Source: Nocardia iowensis (lineage in GTDB: Bacteria > Actinomycetota > Actinomycetes > Mycobacteriales > Mycobacteriaceae). Taken from it: a stretch of 64,000 bases of DNA. Each line of letters opens with the position of its first letter. Within the stretch, counting starts at the first letter, position 1. A program made the translations under genes and the position numbers. The DNA lies in assembly GCF_019222765.1 (NCBI RefSeq), contig NZ_CP078145.1, forward strand, positions 1 to 64,000, read 5' to 3'. The notes below the pieces were generated by a model. That model did no database searches. It was not told where the DNA came from and worked only from the letters and a program-made list of their open reading frames with translations. Positions 49,678 to 58,111 of the stretch are shown piece by piece.

Positions 49678-50546
49678 CGCGCCTCGTGACCCGGGATGCG
49701 AATGTCCATGCCTTCTCGGCGGCAGCGTCGGTCGACATACGACACCACCCGGGTGGCCGACTCGACGACCTCCCCGAACGCGGCGATCAACAGCACGCCG
49801 CCGGTGAGCAGCACGATCACCGCCCACCGCTGGGTGCCGGAGAAATCCCGCAGATACCAGGGAATCCCCAGCAGCGGCACACACAACAGGACGAGCAGGC
49901 AGCGCTGATAGAGCCACAGCCCCGCCGTTTGCCAATCCGCCCCGGCGGCAAGCATTTTCGAGCGCGCGACGGCCGCTCGATACGAGGCCCGTTCGACGAA
50001 TATCACCGGCACCGCGACGAAACGCTTGGCCCGCAGCCAGGCCAGCCAGATCACACCCAACGGAAAGCTGACGATGAGCAGACTGGACAGCGCGAGCACG
50101 CCCACCCCGACGAGGGTGTAGAGCACCTGGAATAGCAGCAAAGACCCCGCCGCCGCGCCGAACCTGCGCAGCGCCGTGCGCCAGCCGATCGGCACGCCCG
50201 CGACACTCGCCAGCCCGATGGCGACGGTCGTACCGCGGAGCAGAAATCGCATCAGCCACACACCCGCTGCCGTGGACAGTATTGCCGCCAACGCGGTGCC
50301 CTGGTCCGAGCCGTCGGTCAGGTGCGAGATGCCCGCGGTGACCGCGACGACCACGATCTCCGCGACGACCAGCGTCGACAAGCTCAACCAGGCCAGCGCG
50401 AGCAAGTTCGCCTGGATCAGCGCGAACGGCACGTCCAGCAGTTCGCGGAAGGTCATCGGACGGATCGGCACCGTCGTTCCAGGGGACACTGGTACCGGAT
50501 CGTCTCCCGCCCCGACGGCACCGGCCGGGTCGGCGGCTGGTAGCAC
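49674..50546 (-). CDS. Polytopic membrane protein of the MoxR operon
   Basis: A 290-residue protein with about six membrane helices, starting with a short Pro-rich region and RPMTFRELLDVPFALIQANL. The first-helix motif and repeated Val/Leu/Gly helices resemble the glycerophosphoryl-diester-phosphodiesterase membrane-domain family found at the head of these MoxR clusters. No enzymatic residues are seen. GTG at 50546 is the first usable start. It is the first gene of the operon ending with the adenosine deaminase homologue and overlaps the next gene by four bases. Confidence 0.8.
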   Translation of the reverse strand: MLPAADPAGAVGAGDDPVPVSPGTTVPIRPMTFRELLDVPFALIQANLLALAWLSLSTLVVAEIVVVAVTAGISHLTDGSDQGTALAAILSTAAGVWLMRFLLRGTTVAIGLASVAGVPIGWRTALRRFGAAAGSLLLFQVLYTLVGVGVLALSSLLIVSFPLGVIWLAWLRAKRFVAVPVIFVERASYRAAVARSKMLAAGADWQTAGLWLYQRCLLVLLCVPLLGIPWYLRDFSGTQRWAVIVLLTGGVLLIAAFGEVVESATRVVSYVDRRCRREGMDIRIPGHEAR

Positions 50547-50597
50547 GGGGCGAGTGTAACCGGCGCTACCGGCCGGAGTCCGGCTGTGGACCGGCGG

Positions 50598-51143
50598 TCA
50601 GCGGTCGAGCAGGCGGTCCACCACTTGGCGGTAGCGGTCCGGGGCGATCTGCGGCAGACCGAGCAGGGCGCGCAGATAAACGCCGTCACCGACCAGTTGG
50701 ACGATATCGGCCTGGACCGGGTCGGCGATCTCCTTGTCCAAGCCGTCCGACCAGGAGCCCATCATGTCGACCAGCGCCTGCTGCACCTCGTCGGTCTCCG
50801 TGTCGGTCGCGGCGTCGATGGTGCGCATGGTGGCCAGCATGGAGCGGTAGAGCTCGAGTTCCACCGCGTCGGTGGCATTGTCCGGATTCGGGGTCTGCAA
50901 GTACCACTCGGCGACGGACTGGCCGCGCTCGGTGGCATCGGTCAATTGCTGGTTCGCGCGTTCGGCGAGCCGCCGGACCAGTCCGGCGAGCAGCGTGTCC
51001 TTGCTCTTGAAGTGATAGAGCAGGCCGCCCTTGGAGACGCCAGCGTTGGCCGCGACATTCTCCAGCGTCACATGCGACATGCCTTTTTCCAGGAGCAGGG
51101 ATTCGAGCGCGTCCAGGATCCGGTCGCGGGTGTTTGCCGTCAC
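50598..51143 (-). CDS. TetR family transcriptional regulator
   Basis: A 181-residue repressor. The N-terminal helix-turn-helix is typical: RDRILDALESLLLEKGMSHVTLENVAANAGVSKGGLLYHFKSKDTLLAGLV. The C-terminal ligand domain is all-helical with WYLQTPNPDNATDAVELELYRSML. GTG at 51143 gives the usual short lead (VTANTRDR); the frame is open upstream but runs through the operators. It is divergent from an MFS exporter gene, and two palindromic operators between them imply repression of both. The ligand is probably a toxic compound exported by the MFS protein. Confidence 0.93.
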   Translation of the reverse strand: MTANTRDRILDALESLLLEKGMSHVTLENVAANAGVSKGGLLYHFKSKDTLLAGLVRRLAERANQQLTDATERGQSVAEWYLQTPNPDNATDAVELELYRSMLATMRTIDAATDTETDEVQQALVDMMGSWSDGLDKEIADPVQADIVQLVGDGVYLRALLGLPQIAPDRYRQVVDRLLDR

Positions 51144-51154
51144 CCGGCCCACTA

Positions 51155-51170
51155 TACCGGCTGGACGGTA
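51155..51170. promoter_or_regulatory. TetR operator 1
   Basis: TACCGGCTGGACGGTA, a near-palindrome (one mismatch) 12 bases upstream of the tetR start. Confidence 0.8.
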
Positions 51171-51183
51171 ATGTTTGATACTG

Positions 51184-51199
51184 TACCGTCTGGACGGTA
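51184..51199. promoter_or_regulatory. TetR operator 2
   Basis: TACCGTCTGGACGGTA, perfect 7-bp arms TACCGTC and GACGGTA around TG, 29 bases from operator 1. A GATACT hexamer (51177-51182) between the operators may be the -10 of the MFS gene, so binding would occlude it. Confidence 0.85.
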
Positions 51200-51229
51200 A
51201 GAAGAATGCGACGGAAGTCGAGAAAGTCA

Positions 51230-52777
51230 ATGACCACACAGACCGCGAAGAACCCCCGGACCCCCGGGCTCGCAGCCGAGACCCCGCCGCGCGCCACCGC
51301 GCGCGAGTGGGCGGGTCTCGGCGTGCTCGCCCTTGCCCTGCTGCTGCTCGCCGTCGACGCGACGGTGCTCGACCTCGCCGTGCCCGCGATCAGCGCCGAT
51401 CTGGCGCCGACCACGCCGCAGCTGCTGTGGATCATCGATGTGTACTCGTTCGTGCTGGCCGGTCTGCTGGTGATGATGGGCAACCTGGGCGACCGGATCG
51501 GCCGCCGCAGGCTGCTGCTCATCGGCGCGGCCGGTTTCGGCGTCGCCTCGGTGCTCGCCGCGTGGGCCGTCTCGCCGGAAATGCTGATCGGCGCGCGGGT
51601 GCTGCAGGGTGTCGCCGGTGCGACGCTGATGCCCGCGACCCTCGGCCTGATCCGCTCGATGTTCCTCGATCCGCGCCAGCGGACCGTGGCCGTCGCGGTG
51701 TGGAGTGCGATGGCCGGTGGCGGTGCCGCGGCGGGTCCGCTGCTCGGCGGCTGGCTGCTCGAGCACTACTGGTGGGGCTCGGTGTTCCTGGTGAACCTGC
51801 CGGTGATGCTGGTACTGATCGCCTTGGGCCCGTTCCTCGTTCCGGAATCGCGCGACCCGAACCCTGGTCGATTCGACCTCCCGAGTGCGGGGCTGTCGAT
51901 GCTCGCGCTGGTGCCGATCGTGTACGCGGTGAAGGAGTCGGCGGCCCACGGAATCAGCCTGCGCCTGGCGGCGATCGCCGCGGTCGGTGTGATCGCGGGT
52001 GTGGTGTTCGTACGCAGGCAGCGGACGCTGGCGAATCCGATGCTCGACCTGAAGTTGTTCGCGCTGCCCAGGTTCCGCACCGCGGTGCTCACCAATCTGC
52101 TGGCGGTGTTCGCGCTGGCCGGCGTGCTGTTCTTCGGCTCGCAATACCTGCAGCTGGTGCTCGGTCACTCGCCGCTGGAAGCCGGATTGCTGTTGCTGCC
52201 CGGTCTGGCCGCAAGCGTTGTCGCGGCGCTCGCCTCGGCGTGGCTGGTGCAGCGGGTGCGGCCCGGTCTGGTGCTCGGCGGTGCGCTGATCGTCGCCGCA
52301 TTCGGTTCGGCGTTGTTTCTCTGGCTCAGCCCGAACGGCGCGACCAGCACGACGCCGTTCATCCTCGGCTTCCTGTTCGTCGGCGCGGGTGTCGGTATCG
52401 CCCTGACGGTTTCGTCGGACCTGGTGATCAGCTCGGCGCCGGCCGAGCGGGCCGGTGCGGCCGCGGCGGTCTCGGAAACCGCCTATGAAACCGGCATCGC
52501 GCTCGGCGTCGCCATCCTCGGCAGCGTGGTCATGGCGATCTTCCGCAACGGCATCGATCTGACCGGCGTGCCCGGCGACCAGGTCGGTGTCGCGACGGAA
52601 TCACTCGGCGCGGCTACCGGTTTCGCGCGGCAACTACCGGAGACGGTGTCGGGTGCCTTCCTCACCTCGGTGCAGGAGTCGTTCGTCTCTGGCATCCACT
52701 TCGCGGCGGTCGGCACGGCGTCGATCCTGCTCATTGCCGCGGTAGTGGCGTTCCGATTGCGTACGGCCCGTCCGTAA
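51230..52777 (+). CDS. MFS drug exporter (DHA2/QacA type, 14 helices)
   Basis: A 515-residue proton-coupled exporter with 14 predicted membrane helices. Motif A between helices 2 and 3 is GNLGDRIGRRRLLL; motif D1 near the first helix includes LLLLAVDATVLDLAVPAI with the membrane Asp typical of 14-helix multidrug exporters; motif C includes AAAGPLLGGWLLEHYWWGSVFLVN. ATG at 51230 (MTTQTAKN) is preferred; ATG at 51206 is possible but lies seven bases from operator 2. It is regulated by the divergent TetR gene. The substrate is unknown. Confidence 0.93.
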   Translation: MTTQTAKNPRTPGLAAETPPRATAREWAGLGVLALALLLLAVDATVLDLAVPAISADLAPTTPQLLWIIDVYSFVLAGLLVMMGNLGDRIGRRRLLLIGAAGFGVASVLAAWAVSPEMLIGARVLQGVAGATLMPATLGLIRSMFLDPRQRTVAVAVWSAMAGGGAAAGPLLGGWLLEHYWWGSVFLVNLPVMLVLIALGPFLVPESRDPNPGRFDLPSAGLSMLALVPIVYAVKESAAHGISLRLAAIAAVGVIAGVVFVRRQRTLANPMLDLKLFALPRFRTAVLTNLLAVFALAGVLFFGSQYLQLVLGHSPLEAGLLLLPGLAASVVAALASAWLVQRVRPGLVLGGALIVAAFGSALFLWLSPNGATSTTPFILGFLFVGAGVGIALTVSSDLVISSAPAERAGAAAAVSETAYETGIALGVAILGSVVMAIFRNGIDLTGVPGDQVGVATESLGAATGFARQLPETVSGAFLTSVQESFVSGIHFAAVGTASILLIAAVVAFRLRTARP

Positions 52778-52793
52778 TCAGTACCGCTCAGCG

Positions 52794-52832
52794 AACTCGC
52801 GCCCGCTCCGGTAACCGGGGCGGGCGCGAGTT
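52794..52832. terminator. Bidirectional terminator between MFS and cyclase genes
   Basis: Perfect 13-bp arms AACTCGCGCCCGC and GCGGGCGCGAGTT with a further paired CCGGT/ACCGG tip, between convergent genes. TTCTGTT follows on the plus side. Confidence 0.88.
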
Positions 52833-52883
52833 CTGTTGTAGCGCGGGATCACTCAGTCGCTTGCGCCGTAATCGGCACGAGTT

Positions 52884-54431
52884 TCAAGTACGCGGCCGGG
52901 CGAGCTGGGTGGGGGCGAGGCGGCCGCGGAGGGTGACGGATTCGCCGAGCTGCCAGTGGGCGGCTTCGGTGGCGTCCGCGGCGGCAATGGTGTTGGCGGA
53001 GGCCAGCAGTAGGTCGTCCTGCTTGGCGAGTTCACACAGCCGGGCGGCCTCGTTGACCGCGTCGCCGATGACGGTGAACTCGTAGCGCTGCCTGGCGCCG
53101 ACATTGCCCGCGACCACCCGGCCCGCGGCGACGCCGATCGCGGCGATGAAGTCGGTTGCGGTCGCGTCGAGTCGCCGCCGGATCGCCCTGGCGCAGGCCA
53201 GCGCCGCCCCCGATGCGTCGGAAAGGGCTGCGGGCGTGCCGAACACGGCCAGCGCGGCATCGCCCTCGAACTTGTTGAGCAGTCCACCGTGCTCCTCGAC
53301 CTCGTCCACCACGATGCCGAAGAAGCGATTGAGGATGGCGACCATCTCGGCGGCTGGCAACGTCGCGGCCATGGTCGTCGATCCGACGATGTCGATGAAC
53401 AGCGCCGCCGCCTCGGTTTCCACGCCACCGAGCGTCGGATTTCCGGCCAGCGCCGCGTCGGCGACGTCGCGCCCGACGTGCCTGCCGAACAGGTCCCTGA
53501 TCTGCTCGCGTTCCCGCAGGCCCTCCACCATGTGGTTGAAACCGCTTTGCAGCTCACCCAATTCGGTGCCGTCGTAGACGGTGATCGCCACGTCGAGGTC
53601 GCCGTCCTCGACCTGACGCAGCGCGCGCCGTACGCCGCGAATCGGTGCGATGATCGCCGACACCGTCTGCATCATCAGCAGCAGACCGAACACCAGGGTG
53701 GCACCGCCCAGCGACAACACGCAGACCGCCAGCCGGGCCGTGCTGACCGAGGAGTCGACCAGCGCCCAGCCCGCCACGATCATCGAAAGGGTCACCGGCA
53801 CACCGGCACCCAGCATCCAGGCCACCATCGAACGGGAGAAGACACCCATCCCGCGCCGCCGCCGCGACGGTGCCGCGTCCAAGACCCGCGCGGTCACCGC
53901 CCGCAATGCGAATTCGGCGATCAGATAGCCGTTGGCGCAGACCACGATGGCACTGAAACCGATGCCGAGCAGGATCTTGGGAATGAGTGCCGGCTCCATC
54001 AAGCCGTAGAGCGGCGTCAGCACCGCCGCGGCCCCCGACCACAGCACCGCCTGCTGCAACACCAGGTGCCGCGGCACCGCGGCGGCGGCGATCTGTTCCG
54101 CCTCGGTGGGCACCTGGTCCGGCTGAATCGCCCAGCGCAGGGTGCGCAGACCCCGCACGGTGCCCCACCACATGCCGACCAGCAACGCCAGTGCCGCGTA
54201 CAACGGCGTCGCGATGACGTCGAGCAGTAGCAGGTCCCGGGTGAACACCGTCGGCCCGGGCAACACGAACCCGATGAGTGCGAAAGTGACGGCCATGCCG
54301 GTGAGGTTCGCGCCGACCAGCGGCACGGTCAGCAACAGCTGGACCCGGATCCGCCGCATGCCCGAGGACTCGTCCACCGGTCCCAGCAGCCGCGACCCGA
54401 ACGCTGCTGTCGACACGTCACTGTGGGCCAT
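52884..54431 (-). CDS. Membrane class III adenylate cyclase with HAMP domain
   Basis: A 515-residue protein: six membrane helices (about 30-260), a HAMP linker (about 260-310, IAPIRGVRRALRQVEDGDLDVAI) and a class III cyclase domain (about 335-510). Catalytic residues are intact: metal Asp347 (FIDIVGS) and Asp391, purine-binding Lys387 (NKFEGDA) and Asp457 (VIGDAVN), and transition-state Asn460 and Arg464. It therefore looks active, making cAMP. The architecture matches the mycobacterial Rv1318c/Rv3645 group. ATG at 54431. The 249 bases upstream hold nothing recognisable. Confidence 0.93.
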   Translation of the reverse strand: MAHSDVSTAAFGSRLLGPVDESSGMRRIRVQLLLTVPLVGANLTGMAVTFALIGFVLPGPTVFTRDLLLLDVIATPLYAALALLVGMWWGTVRGLRTLRWAIQPDQVPTEAEQIAAAAVPRHLVLQQAVLWSGAAAVLTPLYGLMEPALIPKILLGIGFSAIVVCANGYLIAEFALRAVTARVLDAAPSRRRRGMGVFSRSMVAWMLGAGVPVTLSMIVAGWALVDSSVSTARLAVCVLSLGGATLVFGLLLMMQTVSAIIAPIRGVRRALRQVEDGDLDVAITVYDGTELGELQSGFNHMVEGLREREQIRDLFGRHVGRDVADAALAGNPTLGGVETEAAALFIDIVGSTTMAATLPAAEMVAILNRFFGIVVDEVEEHGGLLNKFEGDAALAVFGTPAALSDASGAALACARAIRRRLDATATDFIAAIGVAAGRVVAGNVGARQRYEFTVIGDAVNEAARLCELAKQDDLLLASANTIAAADATEAAHWQLGESVTLRGRLAPTQLARPRT

Positions 54432-54680
54432 GAGATGCAAGCCTAGGCCGGACCACCCGCGCAGAGCCGGTCCCGACGCCCAAGATCGACCAAGGGCCTC
54501 GAGCATCGGTCGTGCTCGGGCACCCTCATCGGCTGGTGCGGTCGGGGTGGACAAGCGGCGCACAGGGTGTGCGCGACCGCGACGCATCCGGCACCGCGAG
54601 GCCCTGACCTGCGGGTGTGTTTGCGAGACCGTGCGTCTCCGGTTCGATCGACTACCTCGAAGGGTCCGCACGGTCGGCAA

Positions 54681-56402
54681 TCAGTTGCCGCGCGGCAGTT
54701 GGCGCCGGCCCCGGCCGGGCAGTTCGGATTGCCGACGCCCGGTCAGCTCGTCGTGACTATCGGCGGCCGACAGCCCGTGCGGCTGGGCGCCCGAACCGTG
54801 CGGCAGGGCCGAGTATTGCGGATCCTGCTGCTGATAGTCGGCGTCGACCACCGTCGCGGCCACGCGCTGGGCGTGCCATTCGTCAGGCGAGCCGGGCGGA
54901 AGCTGGTAACCCGTCTGCGCCTGGCCGGGCGAGCCCTGGGTGTCGACGGTGACCTTGCGGGTGCGGCGCAGCGTGAAAGTGATCTCCTCGACCTCTTCGA
55001 ACGCCTGCCGCGCCGTGCGCAGCGGGTGGGTGGCGTTGTCGATCGCGTTGGCCACGAACGACGGGACCAGCGGACGGATCAACCGGGCCGCGGTGTCGGT
55101 GAACGGCACGGTGCCGATCAGCGGCAGTTCCAGGCCGCCGCCGGGCCTGGGCGTCGGCGCACCGGTGCTCGGCGCGAGCGCGTGCGTGGTCACTGGGGCG
55201 GGCAGGTTCGGCGTCGCGAATCCTTCGGCAGACACGGTGCTGTCCTTTCGGTCGTCAGCCGTTCCGGCTGGTAGTTCGGGGCGGGGCGGCGGTTCGGTGA
55301 TCCCGATTTCCAAGCCGCCGATGGCCGCGACGATCCTGGTGCGCTGCCGCTCCCTGTCGATGGCGGTGTCCGCCTCGACGGCGAGGCGAGCGGCGGTGAG
55401 TTGTTGTTCGGCGCGCAGGGCTTCCGCCTCGGCGCGCACCTCGGCCCGCTTGACGGCGATGGCGGCGTCGGCCTCGCGTTCGGCCTGATCCTGCACCTGC
55501 AGGGCGGCGATCCGCCGGTCGAACGAGGTCCGTCCGCGCCACCAGCGCAGCAGCAATGGCAGCAGCGCGAGCGCGATCGAGGCGACGATCGTCAGGATGC
55601 GCAGCGGCAGCGCGCCGGAGTGGTGCGTGGTGTAGTCGTTCATGGCCTGCCAGCGCGCGCCGAGACCGCGGTCGGCGCCCGTGAAAGCCGCGGATTCGGC
55701 TGCGGCCACCGCCTTTTCCTCGTCGGCGATCCGCTGGTCCAGCCCGTCGGCCCGGCCCTGCGTCGCGGCCAATTGCTTACGGGCGTCGTCGAGCATGTCG
55801 TTGGCGGTCAGAGCTTCTGGTCCTCGCCCCGGCACCCCGGTGATCCGGGTCTGCGGGCACTCGGGGCTCGGGTTGAATTCGCAGCGGGCGATCACCAGCC
55901 AACGGTCGATATCGGCCTGCGCCTTGGCGATCGACTGATCCAATGCGGTCCGGTCGGCGCGGGCCCTGTCGAGATCGGCGCGGGCGGTGACGACCTGCGG
56001 CGCCGAGGCGACCGAGCGCTGGGCTCTTTCGTCGAGGGTCCGATCGACGCTGCCGCCGAAGACGACGATGGCGGCCAGTTCGGCGAGCAACCCACCGGCC
56101 AGCACGGCAACCGCGATACGGGCGAGCAGGCCGAGCCGGTCGGGCGCACCGCCGGGTCGCGCGGTCGCCAGCGCCCGCGCGAGCGCGCCCGCGAGCACCG
56201 CGACGAGCAGCGCCACCGCGACAACCGCGAACAGCGCCCAGGCGCCGGTCGAGGCCAGGGCGAGCGCGGTCACCACACCGGACACGGTCGCGAACAACAG
56301 AACTACTGCTCCGGTGACGGCATATCCCGTGTGCTCGTGGCGGTAGGCGACTTCGCTGTGCAGACCTCCGCCGAGCCAGGTGAACAAGCCGGTGACGGTC
56401 AT
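54681..56402 (-). CDS. DUF4407 domain membrane protein
   Basis: A 573-residue protein. Membrane helices occur at about 27-80 and 92-115, followed by a helical, probably coiled-coil segment (about 125-235, rich in Ala, Asp, Arg and Gln) with two cysteines near 170, then another helix pair near 265-285. A charged coiled-coil follows (READAAIAVKRAEVRAEAEALRAEQQ), then a long low-complexity C-terminal region. This is the DUF4407 layout: soluble domain between helices, cytoplasmic coil afterwards. Function is unknown. ATG at 56402. Its promoter region faces the chorismate mutase gene. Confidence 0.85.
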   Translation of the reverse strand: MTVTGLFTWLGGGLHSEVAYRHEHTGYAVTGAVVLLFATVSGVVTALALASTGAWALFAVVAVALLVAVLAGALARALATARPGGAPDRLGLLARIAVAVLAGGLLAELAAIVVFGGSVDRTLDERAQRSVASAPQVVTARADLDRARADRTALDQSIAKAQADIDRWLVIARCEFNPSPECPQTRITGVPGRGPEALTANDMLDDARKQLAATQGRADGLDQRIADEEKAVAAAESAAFTGADRGLGARWQAMNDYTTHHSGALPLRILTIVASIALALLPLLLRWWRGRTSFDRRIAALQVQDQAEREADAAIAVKRAEVRAEAEALRAEQQLTAARLAVEADTAIDRERQRTRIVAAIGGLEIGITEPPPRPELPAGTADDRKDSTVSAEGFATPNLPAPVTTHALAPSTGAPTPRPGGGLELPLIGTVPFTDTAARLIRPLVPSFVANAIDNATHPLRTARQAFEEVEEITFTLRRTRKVTVDTQGSPGQAQTGYQLPPGSPDEWHAQRVAATVVDADYQQQDPQYSALPHGSGAQPHGLSAADSHDELTGRRQSELPGRGRRQLPRGN

Positions 56403-56626
56403 GGGAACTCACATCCTCTTGGTCCCAGTCGATTTCGCAAGTTCGGCGAAACCGTCACGGTTTCGTGGTCACAGCGTGACAGGACCGAACTCGACACACC
56501 GAGTACGGGCGGGTGTATGTGGCCAGGCTCACAAAACCAGGCATGGCGTGCGGGTATGGGTGTCGGAACACGCTTACTCTGACTCGATGATCCGTTTCCG
56601 CGGAGGTCATCTCAGGAGGTCAGGTC

Positions 56627-57214
56627 ATGCGCCTTGTCATGCTGATCGTCATGTCGGCGGCACTGATCATGTCGCCGGTTAGCGCGGGCGCGGATCCCGG
56701 TAGCGACCAGGACCGGTCGCTGGATCGGCTGGTCGCGCTGGTGCTCGAACGACTCGACACGGGCGACGCGGTGGCGGCGGCGAAGTGGGCGTCGGCTGCC
56801 GAAACCGGTACTGAGCCGACCATCGACGACCCGGCCCGGGAGGCCGTGGTCTACGACGCGATGGCCCGGCTCGGCGCCGGTCTCGACCTGCCGGAGAACT
56901 GGGTGCGGCAGGTGTTCGCAGGTCAGATCGAGGCCAACAAGACGGTGCAGCGCGGCTTGATCACCCGCTGGCGCTTCGACCCGTCCGCCGTGCCCAGCTC
57001 ACCGCCGAATCTGGCGTCGGTGCGCCCGGTGATCGACCGGGTGAATGTCGAGATCGTCGACCAACTCGCCGCCAGACGATCCGAGCTGACCGCGCCGGAC
57101 TGCGCGGAAAGAGTGGCGCACAGTGTCTTCGGTGTATTCACCGCCGGTAATACCGACGCCTTGCATCAACTCGCGCTCGTGCGAGCCGCGGCCGCGCTGT
57201 GTGCGCCACGCTGA
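56627..57214 (+). CDS. Secreted chorismate mutase (AroQ gamma type)
   Basis: A 195-residue exported chorismate mutase converting chorismate to prephenate, like mycobacterial Rv1885c. A signal peptide (MRLVMLIVMSAALIMSPVSAG, cleaved near residue 22) precedes an all-helical domain. Family residues include RLVALVLERLDTGDAVAAAKW with the active-site Arg/Lys region, WVRQVFAGQIEANKTVQRG and LASVRPVIDRVNVEIVDQL. Cysteines at about 164 and 192 probably form the family disulfide. ATG at 56627 has AGGAGG close upstream. It is a single gene, and a three-copy short repeat covers its stop codon. Confidence 0.9.
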   Translation: MRLVMLIVMSAALIMSPVSAGADPGSDQDRSLDRLVALVLERLDTGDAVAAAKWASAAETGTEPTIDDPAREAVVYDAMARLGAGLDLPENWVRQVFAGQIEANKTVQRGLITRWRFDPSAVPSSPPNLASVRPVIDRVNVEIVDQLAARRSELTAPDCAERVAHSVFGVFTAGNTDALHQLALVRAAAALCAPR

Positions 57215-57257
57215 ACGCGATGTGCTCTCACTGAACGCTGTGTGCTCCCCGCTGAAC
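57196..57257 (+). repeat. Three imperfect 20-21-bp direct repeats over the chorismate mutase stop
   Basis: Units of the type GCTGTGTGC...CTGAAC occur at 57196-57216, 57217-57236 and 57237-57257. The stop TGA lies in the first unit. Confidence 0.7.
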
Positions 57258-57710
57258 GATTTCCGCGCCGCTGCTTAACCCTTTCTTAAGCGCGGACTTC
57301 AAGCGGAATGTCTCTTCCGGCGGCGAATATTCGGTGAAAGGCGTGCCGCCCCGCAATAAGTCGCACCTATTCCGCCCTGACGGCGTATAGATTTCGGCCG
57401 ACAGAATGTGTCGAATACCACTCTCGATGGTTTGCTGAATATGTGCTGAAGACCACAGCGGACAAAAGAATCCGGACGGTCGGCTCACAGCTCAGGCTCG
57501 TCAGGAGGCTGTCGGAAATCTCTCAAACTGCCCACTCCGGAGTTAGCCGCCGCCGAATGGTTTGCCAGGTGCTGAGCATGGGAAACCACCTTCGATGCAG
57601 GTGAGGGCGGTTTCTTGACCGTTTCGTGAGGTTCGGCGCCGCTGTCGCGTGTTGGCTACCAATGGGTCACATCCGGCGTCGACTGCTCGATCGCGCGGTG
57701 CCCGCTGCCT

Positions 57711-57716
57711 TACACT
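57711..57716 (+). promoter_or_regulatory. Possible -10 element of the gltB leader
   Basis: TACACT, preceded by CCT (CCTTACACT), 28 bases upstream of the small upstream ORF. The -35 is not convincing. Confidence 0.4.
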
Positions 57717-57743
57717 GGACGACGCGCACACGTGGAGGACCGA

Positions 57744-57761
57744 ATGAAGAAGCCCAGCTAG
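57744..57761 (+). CDS. Minimal upstream ORF, MKKPS
   Basis: ATG-AAG-AAG-CCC-AGC-TAG, a five-residue peptide with GTGGAGGACC giving a strong ribosome-binding site six bases before the ATG. It stands 350 bases before gltB. Its good start context, tiny size and place in the leader of a nitrogen-assimilation operon suggest a leader peptide used for sensing translation. There is no sequence family to confirm this. Confidence 0.45.
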   Translation: MKKPS

Positions 57762-57875
57762 ACCTAGTTATTAGTGCAGCCTAAGTTGGTTGGGCCCCGG
57801 ACCTGACTTATCGTTTGCTCTTACGCCGAACACAGAATGATCGGCACCCTCGCCCGCTCGGGCAGCTCCTGGACC

Positions 57876-57948
57876 GGTGCTCAGCGTAGCTGGCGAGAAC
57901 CCGCACGGAGGTAAGGATCTCGTTAGGGATCTGTTACCGACGAGCACC
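57876..57948 (+). promoter_or_regulatory. Candidate structured RNA in the gltB leader
   Basis: Outer helix GGTGCTC (57876-57882) with GAGCACC (57942-57948); nested helix GGTAA (57910-57914) with TTACC (57934-57938). The enclosed bases are purine-rich. It matches no riboswitch class that I recognise. Confidence 0.35.
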
Positions 57949-58111
57949 CACTACGTCACTGAAGCGGGTGAAACAACTGGACACGTGACTGCACGCCGAA
58001 GACCATCAGCGCGGCTGGTTTCGGAACGTACGGGCGCAGTCTTGTACGGAGGCATTCGAACGAAAGGCAGTTCTTCTTTTTCTTCGAACGCCACTTCTTG
58101 AAGGCAGAGGC

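Larger units (their letters stand above)
57258..58111 (+). promoter_or_regulatory. Long upstream region and leader of gltB
   Basis: About 850 bases with no normal gene. Contents: a small inverted repeat GCTTAA/TTAAGC (57273-57291); nested inverted repeats GAAACC/GGTTTC and CACCT/AGGTG (57582-57614); a possible -10 TACACT (57711-57716); a five-codon upstream ORF (57744-57761); and about 350 bases of leader with nested complementary arms (57876-57948). The length and content suggest regulation after transcription starts. Confidence 0.55.

Noticed and set aside
57836..57915. Second upstream ORF (about 25 codons, MIGTLARSG...) before gltB
   Set aside because: No ribosome-binding site and ordinary chance length for this GC content.
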